From contig NZ_PPXY01000018.1 in the NCBI RefSeq assembly GCF_021655115.1, forward strand, positions 1-52,023: DNA of 52,023 nucleotides. The letters run 5' to 3'. The position numbers were made by a program, and so were the translations under genes. The notes beneath the pieces were generated by a model. It worked only from the letters and a program-made list of their open reading frames with translations. It did no database searches and was not told where the DNA came from. Below are positions 7,170-15,960 of the stretch, one piece after another (position 1 is the stretch's first letter; each line of letters opens with the position of its first letter). The DNA comes from Clostridium sp. Cult3 (GTDB lineage Bacteria; Bacillota; Clostridia; Tissierellales; Tepidimicrobiaceae).

Positions 7170-9497
7170 ATGATTACTAAAATCAGAAAAAGAGATGGAA
7201 GAGAAGTGCCTTTTAATATAGAAAAAATTGCAAATGCAATATTTAAGGCGGCTCAAGCGGCAGGTGGTCATGACTATGACACAGCCTTAAGATTAGCTGA
7301 GGAAGTAGCCCTTCTATTAAATGAAAAGTATAAAGACCAAATCCCTGATGTTGAAGACATTCAGGATATGGTGGAGAAGATCCTCATAGAAAATGGACAT
7401 GCTAAAACTGCTAAGGAATATATACTATACAGGGCCGAGAGAACTAGAATTAGAGAGATGGACACAAGGTTAATGAGAGTATACGAAGATTTGACCTTTA
7501 AGGAAGCGGAAGATGTAGATATCAAAAGGGAAAATGCAAATATAGATGGAAACACAGCCATGGGTACCATGCTTAAATATGGTTCAGAAGGAGCCAAGCA
7601 ATTTTATGATCTGTTCGTATTAAATCCTGCCCATTCTAAAGCCCACAAAAATGGGGATATACATATTCATGATTTGGATTTTTTGACCTTGACTACTACC
7701 TGTTGTCAAATAGATATTGTGGAATTGTTTAAAGGTGGATTTAATACAGGCCATGGGTATCTAAGGGAACCTAAGGACATCCAATCCTATTCAGCTTTAG
7801 CCTGTATTGCAATCCAATCTAATCAAAACGATCAACATGGTGGCCAAAGTATACCTAACTTTGACTATGGAATGGCCTTAGGGGTAAGAAAGACCTATAT
7901 AAAAGCCTACAGGCAAAATTTGCTCAAGAGTATTGAACTATTGATTGAAGATGTGGATCTAAAGGATAATGTAAACAATATATTTAATGTATTGGAAAAA
8001 GAATATGATTTAGTGCCTACATTAAATGATAGTGGGGAATATGAACAAAAGGAAGCAGAATACTTAAAGGAACTGCTAAATGATGATGAAATAGTTGAGA
8101 GGATACAGAGCTTTGCTAAAAGGAATGCGTACAAGGATACGGATAGAAGAACATATCAAGCTATGGAGGCGTTGATTCATAATTTAAACACCATGCATTC
8201 CAGGGCAGGAGCCCAGATACCCTTTAGTTCTATTAACTACGGTACAGACACTTCTCCTGAGGGAAGGATGGTTATGAAAAATTTACTTCTATCTACGGAA
8301 GCTGGATTAGGAAATGGCGAGACCCCTATATTTCCAATACAGATATTCAAGGTAAAGGAAGGAGTTAATTACGAACTAGGAGATCCTAATTATGATCTAT
8401 TTAGATTGGCCTGTAGGGTAAGTGCTAAGAGATTGTTCCCTAACTTTTCCTTTATAGATGCACCTTATAATATTAAATACTATAAGGAAGGGCATCCAGA
8501 GACGGAAATTGCCTACATGGGTTGCAGAACTAGGGTTATTGGAAATGTCTATGATCCATCAAGGGAAATAGTAAATGGCAGGGGAAACTTAAGCTTTACT
8601 ACCATTAATTTACCTAGATTGGGTTTAAAACATAGAGGAGATATAAAGGGCTTTTATGAAGAATTGGACAGGACCATAGATTTAATAATAGAACAATTAC
8701 TAGAAAGGTTTGAAATACAGGCGAGTAAAAAGGTACACAATTTCCCATTTTTAATGGGGCAGGGCATATGGATCGATTCTGACAAACTAGATAGAAACGA
8801 TGAGATAAGGGAAATACTAAAACATGGAACTTTATCCATTGGGTTTATTGGATTAGCAGAGTGTTTAAAGGCTTTAACAGGAGCCCATCACGGAGAAAGT
8901 ACAGAGTCACAAAAATTAGGTTTAGAAATTATCAGCCATATGAGGGACAGAATGGATGAGACTAGTAGACAGTTTAATATGAATTTCACTTTACTTGCTA
9001 CTCCAGCTGAAGGAACTGCTGGTAGATTTGTAAAGATGGACAGAGAGATATTTGGAGAAATCGATGGGGTTACGAATAGAGAATACTATACCAATAGTTT
9101 CCATGTACCTGTTTATTATGAAATTACAGCCTTTGAAAAAATAAATATTGAAGCTCCTTACCATGAGTTTACCAATGCTGGACATATTACTTATATCGAA
9201 TTAGATGGAGATCCAACACAAAATCTAGACGCTTTTGAAAAAGTGGTTAGGGCAATGAAGGAAGCAGGTGTTGGATATGGTTCTATAAACCATCCTGTAG
9301 ATAGGGACCCGGTATGTGGCTATACGGGAATAATAGGGAATACCTGTCCTAAATGTGGTAGGGAAGAAGGAGATATTAAATTCCAAAGGATAAGGAGGAT
9401 CACTGGTTATTTGGTGGGAACTTTAGATAGATTTAATGATGCAAAAAGGGCAGAAGAAAGAGATAGAGTCAAACATTTTTCCTGTTCCTATAGATAA
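7170..9497 (+). CDS. nrdD: Anaerobic (class III) ribonucleoside-triphosphate reductase
   Basis: 775 aa. An N-terminal ATP-cone (residues ~1-90, IRKRDGREVPFNIEKI) gives allosteric control. The central barrel contains the conserved TTTCCQID, FNTGHGYLREP and LNTMHSRAGAQIPFSSINYGTD regions. The C-terminal part has cysteine motifs VCGYTG and CPKCG for the metal site, and the glycyl-radical segment RRITGYLVG with the radical glycine at about G746. It reduces NTPs to dNTPs for DNA synthesis without oxygen. nrdG starts 11 bp downstream. The start follows GGGGGG at about 7 nt. Its ATP-cone and upstream NrdR boxes point to dATP and NrdR feedback. Confidence 0.97.
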   Translation: MITKIRKRDGREVPFNIEKIANAIFKAAQAAGGHDYDTALRLAEEVALLLNEKYKDQIPDVEDIQDMVEKILIENGHAKTAKEYILYRAERTRIREMDTRLMRVYEDLTFKEAEDVDIKRENANIDGNTAMGTMLKYGSEGAKQFYDLFVLNPAHSKAHKNGDIHIHDLDFLTLTTTCCQIDIVELFKGGFNTGHGYLREPKDIQSYSALACIAIQSNQNDQHGGQSIPNFDYGMALGVRKTYIKAYRQNLLKSIELLIEDVDLKDNVNNIFNVLEKEYDLVPTLNDSGEYEQKEAEYLKELLNDDEIVERIQSFAKRNAYKDTDRRTYQAMEALIHNLNTMHSRAGAQIPFSSINYGTDTSPEGRMVMKNLLLSTEAGLGNGETPIFPIQIFKVKEGVNYELGDPNYDLFRLACRVSAKRLFPNFSFIDAPYNIKYYKEGHPETEIAYMGCRTRVIGNVYDPSREIVNGRGNLSFTTINLPRLGLKHRGDIKGFYEELDRTIDLIIEQLLERFEIQASKKVHNFPFLMGQGIWIDSDKLDRNDEIREILKHGTLSIGFIGLAECLKALTGAHHGESTESQKLGLEIISHMRDRMDETSRQFNMNFTLLATPAEGTAGRFVKMDREIFGEIDGVTNREYYTNSFHVPVYYEITAFEKINIEAPYHEFTNAGHITYIELDGDPTQNLDAFEKVVRAMKEAGVGYGSINHPVDRDPVCGYTGIIGNTCPKCGREEGDIKFQRIRRITGYLVGTLDRFNDAKRAEERDRVKHFSCSYR

Positions 9498-9508
9498 GGG
9501 GTGGCTAT

Positions 9509-10018
9509 ATGGAGGAACAAATCAAAATTGCAGGGATAATAAAGGAATCCATAGTAGATGGTCCGGGAATTAGATTAGTAATATTTACCCAGGGCTGTGT
9601 TCATAACTGTATAGGTTGCCATAATCCAGAAACTCATTCCTTTAGCGGAGGTTATTATATGGAAATCGATGAAATAATGGAAATGATTAAGAAAAACCCC
9701 CTATTAGATGGTATAACATTGAGCGGAGGCGACCCCTTTGTTCAGGCAAAAGCTTGTGCTAATTTAGCAAATAAAGTACAAAAACTGGGATTAAATGTAG
9801 TTACCTATACCGGATACACCTTCGATGAGATAATCAAAGAGATGGAGATAAACCATAGCTGGGAACAATTATTACGTGCAACGGATATTTTAATAGATGG
9901 ACCATTTAATATAGATAAAAGAAATTTGCTATTAAAATTTAAAGGTTCAGAAAATCAGAGAATAATAGATGTAAAAAGATCCTTAGAGAAAAACAACATA
10001 ATCCTAGCGGATATATAA
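9509..10018 (+). CDS. nrdG: Anaerobic ribonucleotide reductase-activating protein
   Basis: A 169-aa radical-SAM activase. The [4Fe-4S] motif is CVHNCIGC (Cx3Cx2C) near residue 30, followed by GGDPF for SAM binding. It generates the glycyl radical on NrdD using S-adenosylmethionine. Coupling to nrdD is tight (11 bp), and a terminator follows at once, so nrdD-nrdG is a two-gene operon. Confidence 0.96.
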   Translation: MEEQIKIAGIIKESIVDGPGIRLVIFTQGCVHNCIGCHNPETHSFSGGYYMEIDEIMEMIKKNPLLDGITLSGGDPFVQAKACANLANKVQKLGLNVVTYTGYTFDEIIKEMEINHSWEQLLRATDILIDGPFNIDKRNLLLKFKGSENQRIIDVKRSLEKNNIILADI

Positions 10019-10021
10019 ATT

Positions 10022-10063
10022 AAAAGGCATCTAACCAAACATTTGGCTAGATGCCTTTTTTTC
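10022..10063. terminator. Terminator after nrdDG, also usable by the opposing gene
   Basis: Stem AAGGCATCTAACCAA paired with TTGGCTAGATGCCTT (one mismatch, short CAT loop) followed by a run of seven or more T. A-rich sequence on the left side allows use in the opposite direction by the convergent dehydratase gene. Confidence 0.85.
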
Positions 10064-10076
10064 ATGAGGGGGAGTA

Positions 10077-10412
10077 TCAAATATTAATCAATTCATCTAT
10101 TTTAGCAGCTAATATAAAGTCATTTTCATGAAGCCCTTGGATCTTGTGGGTCCAAAGTTTTATAACAACCTTTCCCCAAGATAGATATATATCAGGATGA
10201 TGACCTTCATCTTCTGCTAATTGACCTATTCTATTGACGAAATCTAATCCTTCTTTGAAATCTTTAAACTTGTAGGTCTTCACTATATATTGGTTATCTA
10301 TGACTTGCCAGCCTTCCTTTAAAGAGGGGAGTAGTTCTTTAATCTCTTCTTCATCTAAAGTAGGTGCACCTACACTACAAGGGATACATTTCTTAGATAA
10401 TAGATCACTCAT
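10077..10412 (-). CDS. phhB: Pterin-4a-carbinolamine dehydratase
   Basis: 111 aa. The family core is present: GWQVIDNQYIVKTYKFKDF, then AEDEGHHPDIYLSWGKVVIKLWTH with the active-site histidine pair and trailing His. It dehydrates 4a-hydroxytetrahydropterin. No aromatic amino-acid hydroxylase is seen here, so the role in an anaerobe is unclear; bacterial homologues often occur without hydroxylases. ATG at 10412 is preferred because AGGTGGTG lies just upstream, although the frame is open to 10451. The N-terminal CIPC pair before the core is commonly seen in such homologues. Confidence 0.9.
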   Translation of the reverse strand: MSDLLSKKCIPCSVGAPTLDEEEIKELLPSLKEGWQVIDNQYIVKTYKFKDFKEGLDFVNRIGQLAEDEGHHPDIYLSWGKVVIKLWTHKIQGLHENDFILAAKIDELINI

Positions 10413-10479
10413 ATATTCACCACCTTTTCTTAATAGAAAAGTTTTGCTCACATATTTTATACCCTAAAAGTTTAAAACC

Positions 10480-10561
10480 TATCACAATTTTGGTTTTCAA
10501 TATTGTGGTATATTAATATAAGGATACTACTATATCCAGATTTTCAAAGAAAATTGTGATA
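10480..10561. promoter_or_regulatory. Perfect 12-bp inverted repeat in a divergent control region
   Basis: TATCACAATTTT (10480-10491) and AAAATTGTGATA (10550-10561) are exact reverse complements 58 bp apart, and a third related TTGTGGTA lies at 10504-10511. TTGTGA half-sites resemble those of Rex-type redox regulators, but the full Rex dyad is not present. The region separates the leftward dehydratase from the rightward flavoprotein gene. Confidence 0.35.
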
Positions 10562-10646
10562 AACTATAGATATAGTAACATATATCTAGTGAAACATTTA
10601 ACAATCCATAATAAGAACACAGTAATTTACATAAAGGAGTGACATA

Positions 10647-11813
10647 ATGGATAAGGTAAAATATTTAATAATTGGAAATGGAATTGCTGGACTATCTGCA
10701 GCAAGAGAAATAAGGAAATTAGATACTGAAGGCAGTATAACGATGGTTACTAGTGAACCCTATTTAACCTATTATCGAGTTAAATTAACGGAATCTTTAA
10801 GTAAAGATTTTGAGAGTGAAGAGCTTTTAGTAAATGATGAAGATTGGTACAAAGAAAAAAACATAAATGTATTGGTAAGTAAAATTGTTGAAGATTTGAA
10901 TGTAGAAGAAAACCAAGTTAGATTAGATGATGGCAGTAAAATAAAATATGAAAAATTATTATTAGCAACGGGAAGCAGACCCTTTATACCGCCAATTAAA
11001 GGCAAGTATAAACAGGGAGTATTAGCCTTAAGAACCATTGATGATGTAAAGTATATTCAAACATACTTTGACAGATGCGAGGATATAGCTATTATAGGAG
11101 GAGGGCTATTATCTTTAGAGGCTGCTTGGTACTTAAATACTTTAGAGAAGAACATAACTTTAATTGCACGAAGTCCCTATCTAATGACTAAACAAATAGA
11201 TGAGGATATTAGCAGAGAGTTGGAGGGAAAATTGATTGAAAAAGGTATTAATATTTACTTAGATTCCAATACGGAAGAGATTTTAGGCGAATCTAAAGCA
11301 AATGGTATTAGATTGGATAATGGGAAGGAGATAAAAGCAGATGAAATACTATTTTCTACAGGTATAGTTCCCAATATCGATTTAGTAAGGGATACGCCAA
11401 TTAAATTTAATAGAGGAATAATAGTAGACAATACCCTTAGGACAAATATTGACAATGTTTATGCTGCAGGAGATGTTGTAGAGGTAGATGGTAAAATAAT
11501 AGGTCTTTGGACATCTAGTAATGAACAAGGTAAAATTGCAGGTAGCAATATGGCAGGCAAATATAAAGAATACACTGAGGCTAGACCATTTACCACATTG
11601 CGATTAGATGATATAAAGATATTTTCAATGGGAGATATAGATAGATTTGATAAGGTTCATGAATATAAAAATGGTGATGGGACCATACATCACAAAATAT
11701 TTACAACTGATGGTAAAATTACCGGGGGAATATTATTTGGAGATATAAAAGACATGGGCAAGTTAAGAAAGGCCATCAATGAAAATACGGAAATAGATTC
11801 CTATTTGGAATAA
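10647..11813 (+). CDS. FAD-dependent NAD(P)H oxidoreductase (rubredoxin/nitrite-reductase-like)
   Basis: 388 aa of the pyridine-nucleotide-disulfide oxidoreductase class II fold. The FAD site GNGIAGLSAAREI is at residues ~9-21, a second dinucleotide motif IAIIGGGLLSLEAAW is near 149, and the late FAD motif VYAAGDVVEVDG is near 270. There is no redox-active CxxC, so it resembles NADH:rubredoxin oxidoreductases and NirB/AssA-type flavoproteins rather than thioredoxin reductases. It probably passes electrons from NAD(P)H to rubredoxin or a similar carrier for oxygen or peroxide defence. It stands alone, with a terminator just after. Confidence 0.88.
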   Translation: MDKVKYLIIGNGIAGLSAAREIRKLDTEGSITMVTSEPYLTYYRVKLTESLSKDFESEELLVNDEDWYKEKNINVLVSKIVEDLNVEENQVRLDDGSKIKYEKLLLATGSRPFIPPIKGKYKQGVLALRTIDDVKYIQTYFDRCEDIAIIGGGLLSLEAAWYLNTLEKNITLIARSPYLMTKQIDEDISRELEGKLIEKGINIYLDSNTEEILGESKANGIRLDNGKEIKADEILFSTGIVPNIDLVRDTPIKFNRGIIVDNTLRTNIDNVYAAGDVVEVDGKIIGLWTSSNEQGKIAGSNMAGKYKEYTEARPFTTLRLDDIKIFSMGDIDRFDKVHEYKNGDGTIHHKIFTTDGKITGGILFGDIKDMGKLRKAINENTEIDSYLE

Positions 11814-11823
11814 GAATAGGAAG

Positions 11824-11867
11824 AGCAGCTATTTCACACCTTGTTGTGTGAAGTGGCTGCTTTTATT
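11824..11867 (+). terminator. Rho-independent terminator after the flavoprotein gene
   Basis: A 16-bp stem with two non-Watson-Crick positions (arms 11824-11839 and 11846-11861, GCAGC..TTCACAC) with a six-base loop, followed by TTTTATTATT. Confidence 0.75.
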
Positions 11868-11945
11868 ATTTTTGAATAAGAAGGATTTTGATCATAAGTA
11901 TAGAATATATATCGTATTAAGGTATAAATTATAGAGGTGAAAAAT

Positions 11946-12686
11946 ATGCCTAATACAATCAATATAGCCATAGTAGATGATGAAAAGATGCAAGTAGAGC
12001 TTTTAAAAAAGTATGTGGAGAATTGGGCTGATAAAAGGGATATAAAGACTATAACAGAAGCTTTTTATAATGGAGAGAGCTTTGAATTTAGTTGGAGTGT
12101 AGACAAGAGATATGATGTATTATTATTGGATATCGAAATGCCTGGCATAAATGGAGTTGAATTAGCTAAAAAAATAAGAAAGGAAGATAATTTAATAAAT
12201 ATAATATTCATCACCGCTATTCCCGATTATATTGGAGAAGGCTACGATGTAGAAGCTATTAATTATTTAATCAAACCTATAGACGAGAATAAGTTATATG
12301 AATGCCTAGACAGGGCTTTACAAAAAACACCCAAGGAAGAAAAGATAATTCTTATAGAGGAACAAGGAGGGATTCATCGCATAGTACAGGATGATATACT
12401 ATATATTGAATCCTTTGGACACAATGTAGAGATAAATACCACAGATGATAAATATTTTATTCGAAAGAATATTGGCGCTATAGAGAAGGAATTAGATGAA
12501 AATAGCTTTGTACGATGTCATAGATCCTATATTGTCAACCTAAAACATATAAATAAAATAGGAAAAGATGAGCTGAAGTTGGACAAGGGTGAAACAATCC
12601 CTGTAAGCAGAAGACAGTATGCCAATACGAATAAGGCATTTATAAGATACTATAGTGCACCAGGGACGGATCTTTTTGCACCATAA
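11946..12686 (+). CDS. LytTR-family response regulator (AgrA/YehT-like)
   Basis: 246 aa. The receiver domain occupies residues ~5-125, with acidic pocket DDE, phospho-acceptor Asp in LLLDIEMPG, and Lys in LIKPID. A LytTR DNA-binding domain runs from ~145 to 238 (FVRCHRSYIVNLKHI, ETIPVSRRQY). It probably controls the neighbouring exporter genes in response to the kinase encoded 21 bp downstream. ATG at 11946 is preferred over GTG at 11937 because GAGGTGA lies just upstream of the ATG. The last residues, APGTDLFAP, are encoded by a dispersed repeat and are not part of the LytTR fold. Confidence 0.92.
   Translation: MPNTINIAIVDDEKMQVELLKKYVENWADKRDIKTITEAFYNGESFEFSWSVDKRYDVLLLDIEMPGINGVELAKKIRKEDNLINIIFITAIPDYIGEGYDVEAINYLIKPIDENKLYECLDRALQKTPKEEKIILIEEQGGIHRIVQDDILYIESFGHNVEINTTDDKYFIRKNIGAIEKELDENSFVRCHRSYIVNLKHINKIGKDELKLDKGETIPVSRRQYANTNKAFIRYYSAPGTDLFAP
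12655..12681. repeat. Dispersed REP-like repeat forming the 3' end of the response regulator gene
   Basis: The core GGGACGGATCTTTTTGCA is flanked by GTGCA at the left and TGCAC at the right. A 25-bp stretch of it recurs identically at 15929-15953, and a near copy lies at 48510-48534. Here it spans the last codons of the regulator, giving the tail APGTDLFAP. Confidence 0.8.
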
Positions 12687-12707
12687 TATATTGTAGAGGT
12701 GAAATGG

Positions 12708-13442
12708 ATGGACAAGGGAAAGGTATTTAGTATCATTGGGATTGTTATAGTTTTAGGCGTTTCCCTATTTTTCATCATTAGATACATACTATATAAACTT
12801 GTGGATAATCGTATTGCCAATTACCAAGGCGACCTTATGACCAAACATTACAATGAAGTTGAAAATATATATAAGGAGATGCGAGGCTGGAAACACGATT
12901 ATCATAATCATATACAGTTGATGAAAGCCTATTTGGAATTGGAAAAATATGAAGAAATGGATAGTTATCTAAATGATTTAGACAGGGATTTAACTGATAT
13001 AGATAGAGTATTAAAAACGGGAAATGTGATGGTAGATGCAATTTTAAATAGCAAATTATCCCTAGCTATGAGCCAAGATATAAATATAAATGCAAAGGCC
13101 ACGGTGCCTGAAAAGCTACAGGTAGCAGACATAGATCTATGTATCACCATTGGGAATCTAATGGACAATGCTATGGAAGCAGCTATGGAAATTGAAAATC
13201 CAAAGGATAGGTTTATAAGGGTATACATAAGGGAGATGAAGGGGCAATTATATATTTCTATAACCAACTCCATGAAGGGGGAAGCGAAAAAATCTGGTCT
13301 AGAGTATATATCTACTAAAATAGGAGAAAATCATGGCTTTGGTTTAAAAAGGGTAGACAGTATAGTAAATAAATATGATGGATTTATTAATAGGCAATCG
13401 GAAGAGGGGGTGTTTGCAACGGAAGTAACATTACCTATTTAG
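12708..13442 (+). CDS. GHKL-type sensor histidine kinase (AgrC-like)
   Basis: About 244 aa. One membrane helix (residues ~5-25) is followed by a short coiled region. The phospho-acceptor region is WKHDYHNH near residue 63, and the C-terminal ATPase domain has the N-box ITIGNLMDNAMEAAM and the G-box HGFGLKRVDSIV. It lacks the six-helix sensor domain of classical AgrC, so it has little extracellular sensing surface. It pairs with the LytTR regulator upstream. ATG at 12708 has GAGGTG 7 nt upstream. The GTG at 12699 is probably part of that ribosome binding site rather than the start. Confidence 0.9.
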   Translation: MDKGKVFSIIGIVIVLGVSLFFIIRYILYKLVDNRIANYQGDLMTKHYNEVENIYKEMRGWKHDYHNHIQLMKAYLELEKYEEMDSYLNDLDRDLTDIDRVLKTGNVMVDAILNSKLSLAMSQDININAKATVPEKLQVADIDLCITIGNLMDNAMEAAMEIENPKDRFIRVYIREMKGQLYISITNSMKGEAKKSGLEYISTKIGENHGFGLKRVDSIVNKYDGFINRQSEEGVFATEVTLPI

Positions 13443-13491
13443 TGGAACAGTAGGACATTGGGACAGCAGGGACGGTTCTCGCTGTTTCACT
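13441..13491. repeat. Dispersed REP-like element, GGGACGGTTCTC type
   Basis: The ends AGTGGAACAG and CTGTTTCACT form an imperfect inverted repeat enclosing GGGACAGCAGGGACGG and TTCTCGC. It overlaps the final base of the kinase stop codon. The opposite-orientation relative is at 22928-22977. A partial core (AGGGACGAATTTTT) follows at 13504. Confidence 0.75.
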
Positions 13492-13634
13492 ATTTAATGC
13501 ATTAGGGACGAATTTTTTATATTCATCTATAATATTTTAAGAAAGGACGATGATATGGAAAATATAATTATATAGTATGATAACAGAGCAAAAACGAGGT
13601 GGTTAATGTGGTTAGATTGAGAAAATCCTTCTAG

Positions 13635-13667
13635 ACAATAGAGGGAAAATTCAGATCCTTCTATTGT
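13635..13667 (+). terminator. Hairpin in the leader before the ABC exporter gene
   Basis: ACAATAGAGGG (13635-13645) pairs with CCTTCTATTGT (13657-13667) with one G-T pair, then TATTCTAA. The stretch 13492-13701 otherwise holds no real gene: two ribosome-binding-site plus start pairs (ATG at 13555, GTG near 13608) stop within 6-9 codons. It could be an attenuator or the remains of small genes. Confidence 0.45.
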
Positions 13668-13701
13668 TATTCTAATATAAATAACTATTAGGAGGATTAA
13701 A

Positions 13702-15291
13702 ATGAAAAAATATATCAAAAAGAATTGGAAATCTCTAATTTTTGCCTTTGTGTGTTCTACATTGGCAGCTATTTTTGCAGTAAGGATACAGTTTTTAAAG
13801 GGAGATGTACTGGACTATGCTTTATCCCAAAATACGGATAACACTCTAAGGTATGGTATATATTTGGGGATATTTATCATTCTGGAATTAGGTTTTTTTT
13901 ACCTATATGATAGGAGCAGGGGAAGATTTACTGTTGATTGTATAAAGGAAGTTCGACTGGATTATTTTGAAAGCATATTGAATAGAACCTATCCAGATTT
14001 TTTAAGCCAAGAACAAGGAAAATACATTGCTCAATACACCAGTGAAATGGATTTGATTGAAAGTCACTATTTTGCAACGATTCCATTATTGACAGAGATT
14101 TTAATTAAGATTATCATGGTGAGTGTTTTCTTGTTTATATTGGACTATCGGATAGCAATTATTACTCTTGTGTTGCTGACCACACCTTTATATGTCCCCA
14201 AACTTGTTGAAAAGAAATTACAACAAGCACAAGAAGAATTTATTAATCAATTTGAAAGTCACTTGAAATTAATAACAGATTGGCTTCGAGGATTTGAGAT
14301 TATTAAAAACTACTCTATTGAAAATATTATAGGGGAAAAGTTTTTTAAGTCCAATGTTGCTACTATGGATAGGAATCTTAGAAGGAAGCAGATGAGTTAT
14401 TTAACACGAACTATTTCTGCTATACTATCCTATTTTTCTCACTTTGTTATCTTAACATTTGCTGCATATTTGGTATTGAAAGGAGATTTTTCAGCTGGAA
14501 ACTTTTTTGTTGCTGTGGGTATGATTGATCAACTATCTTATCCCATCATATCTTTGTCTCAATTGATACAGGATTTTGTTTCTGTAGGGCCAGTTAATGA
14601 AGGCATATTGGATTTTATTCAAACGAAATCAAAAAAGCATGGGTCTATAAAAATAGATAGCAAAGATTTTCAAATAATAGAATTTGACAATGTTTCCTTT
14701 GCTTATAAAGAGCAAAAGCCTATTCTCAAACATTTTAATTTGGAATTGGAAAAAGGTAATCAATGCTTGCTACAAGGATCTAGTGGGGCTGGAAAGACCA
14801 CTAGCATGAATCTATTATTAAATTACTATGAGCCAAATGAAGGAACAGTAAAAATAAACAATGTTCCAGTAAAAGAAATTAGCAATTTAAATGAACTGAT
14901 TACTATTATGAGGCAAGATGCCATGCTGTTTAAAGATACTCTACGAAACAATATAACTATGTATCAGAATATACCCGACGATAAAGTGCTGACAAAATTA
15001 TCTAAGGTAGGATTAGATCAGTACGCAAACCCCGAAAGTCTAGATATGATAATACATGAAGGTGGGACTAATATTTCAGGTGGGGAACGGAGACGTGTAA
15101 CTTTAGCCAGATCTCTACTGAGAGAGACGCCTATATTAATTTTGGATGAACCACTAGCTAATTTGGATGAAGAAAATGCTATATCTATTGAATCTGAATT
15201 ATTGTCTATAACAGATAGAACTGTAATCATTATTTCCCATCAGTTTAGTAAAGATAAATTAGCTCAGCTGGATGAAGTTATTCAATTTTAA
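13702..15291 (+). CDS. ABC exporter half-transporter (fused membrane and ATPase domains)
   Basis: 529 aa. Six transmembrane helices fill residues ~10-290. The nucleotide-binding domain then has Walker A GSSGAGKTT, Q-loop MRQDAM, signature ISGGERRRVTLARSLL, Walker B ILILDEP and an H-loop His in IIISHQFS. This resembles multidrug, peptide or bacteriocin exporters that act as homodimers or heterodimers. There is no C39 peptidase domain, so it would not process double-glycine leaders itself. It lies directly after the LytTR/kinase pair, which likely regulates it. AGGAGG is well placed for the start. It seems less similar to the two downstream exporters than they are to each other. Confidence 0.93.
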   Translation: MKKYIKKNWKSLIFAFVCSTLAAIFAVRIQFLKGDVLDYALSQNTDNTLRYGIYLGIFIILELGFFYLYDRSRGRFTVDCIKEVRLDYFESILNRTYPDFLSQEQGKYIAQYTSEMDLIESHYFATIPLLTEILIKIIMVSVFLFILDYRIAIITLVLLTTPLYVPKLVEKKLQQAQEEFINQFESHLKLITDWLRGFEIIKNYSIENIIGEKFFKSNVATMDRNLRRKQMSYLTRTISAILSYFSHFVILTFAAYLVLKGDFSAGNFFVAVGMIDQLSYPIISLSQLIQDFVSVGPVNEGILDFIQTKSKKHGSIKIDSKDFQIIEFDNVSFAYKEQKPILKHFNLELEKGNQCLLQGSSGAGKTTSMNLLLNYYEPNEGTVKINNVPVKEISNLNELITIMRQDAMLFKDTLRNNITMYQNIPDDKVLTKLSKVGLDQYANPESLDMIIHEGGTNISGGERRRVTLARSLLRETPILILDEPLANLDEENAISIESELLSITDRTVIIISHQFSKDKLAQLDEVIQF

Positions 15292-15297
15292 CATTAG

Positions 15298-15367
15298 AGG
15301 AAGTGGCGTATATTGCGTCACTTCTTCAAATGTTTAATATCTTAAAGTCTATACTAAACATTTGAAG
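15298..15367 (+). terminator. Two successive hairpins after the ABC exporter gene
   Basis: The first is GAAGTGGCG with CGTCACTTC (one mismatch). The second has perfect 13-bp arms CTTCAAATGTTTA (15324-15336) and TAAACATTTGAAG (15355-15367) with an 18-nt loop. There is no long T tract after the second, so it may be a processing or regulatory structure. Confidence 0.5.
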
Positions 15368-15460
15368 AATAATCAAAATTAGGTTTTTGGCATTAAATAT
15401 AATAGAATAAACTTGTACAATTTAACAAAACTAATTTAGGAAAGATTGGAGATATGCACT

Positions 15461-15829
15461 ATGTTTGAACAAGATTATATAATGCGTAAGATAAAAGATT
15501 TAGTAAGATTTTTGGCCAGGACGTTTTTGAACAAGGATGTGGTAACTTATGAATTGCCAATCGTAGAAGAGTATACAAAAACTGATTATATTCATGAGGA
15601 GTTAATTATTCTATTGGAACAAGGGAAAATAAACGAGGCTGAAAATCTGTTATTTGAAAATTTACAAACTGACGATAAAAGGTATATGGAATTAGCTTTA
15701 GATTTTTACGAAAGATTAAATAATTTTGAGGACGGCTTTTTAGAAGAAAATAATTTTTCTAGGGAAGAAATTAGAGAAGGTTTAAAGGAAATTGCTAAAG
15801 AATTTAGAGTACCAAACTTTTTTAATTAG
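15461..15829 (+). CDS. DUF6483-like small protein
   Basis: 122 aa and soluble. The opening MFEQDYIMRKIKDLVRFLAR is typical of the DUF6483 family, as I recall it. The rest is helical and acidic, with TPR-like spacing (LLEQGKINEAENLLFENL, YMELALDFYERLNNF). Function is unknown. ATG at 15461 is preferred over an upstream in-frame TTG because TTGGAG precedes it. It sits between exporter genes, but hairpins on the left separate it from the first one. Confidence 0.75.
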   Translation: MFEQDYIMRKIKDLVRFLARTFLNKDVVTYELPIVEEYTKTDYIHEELIILLEQGKINEAENLLFENLQTDDKRYMELALDFYERLNNFEDGFLEENNFSREEIREGLKEIAKEFRVPNFFN

Positions 15830-15902
15830 AAATCATCAACATTTAAATATTTTATTGAAACATGGTATCAGCTAAAAAAACATACCTGTTGGAGGGAATG
15901 GA

Positions 15903-15956
15903 ATGACTAAAGATATAAATAAAATTAATGCACCAGGGACGGATCTTTTTGCATAA
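15903..15956 (+). CDS. 17-codon mini-gene ending in a dispersed repeat
   Basis: It would encode MTKDINKINAPGTDLFA. GGAGGG lies 6 nt before the ATG and a strong terminator follows 4 bp after the stop, so it looks like a complete tiny transcription unit. The last eight residues are encoded by a 25-bp repeat identical to the one at the end of the response regulator gene, where it is read in the same frame. It could be a real peptide gene between the kinase/regulator and the exporters, or a gene start truncated by repeat insertion. The second is more likely. Confidence 0.3.
   Translation: MTKDINKINAPGTDLFA
15929..15953. repeat. Dispersed REP-like repeat, second copy of the GGGACGGATC type
   Basis: 25 bp identical to bases inside 12655-12681, with TGCA at both ends. 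It is contained in the 17-codon mini-gene. Confidence 0.8.
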
Positions 15957-15960
15957 CTAC

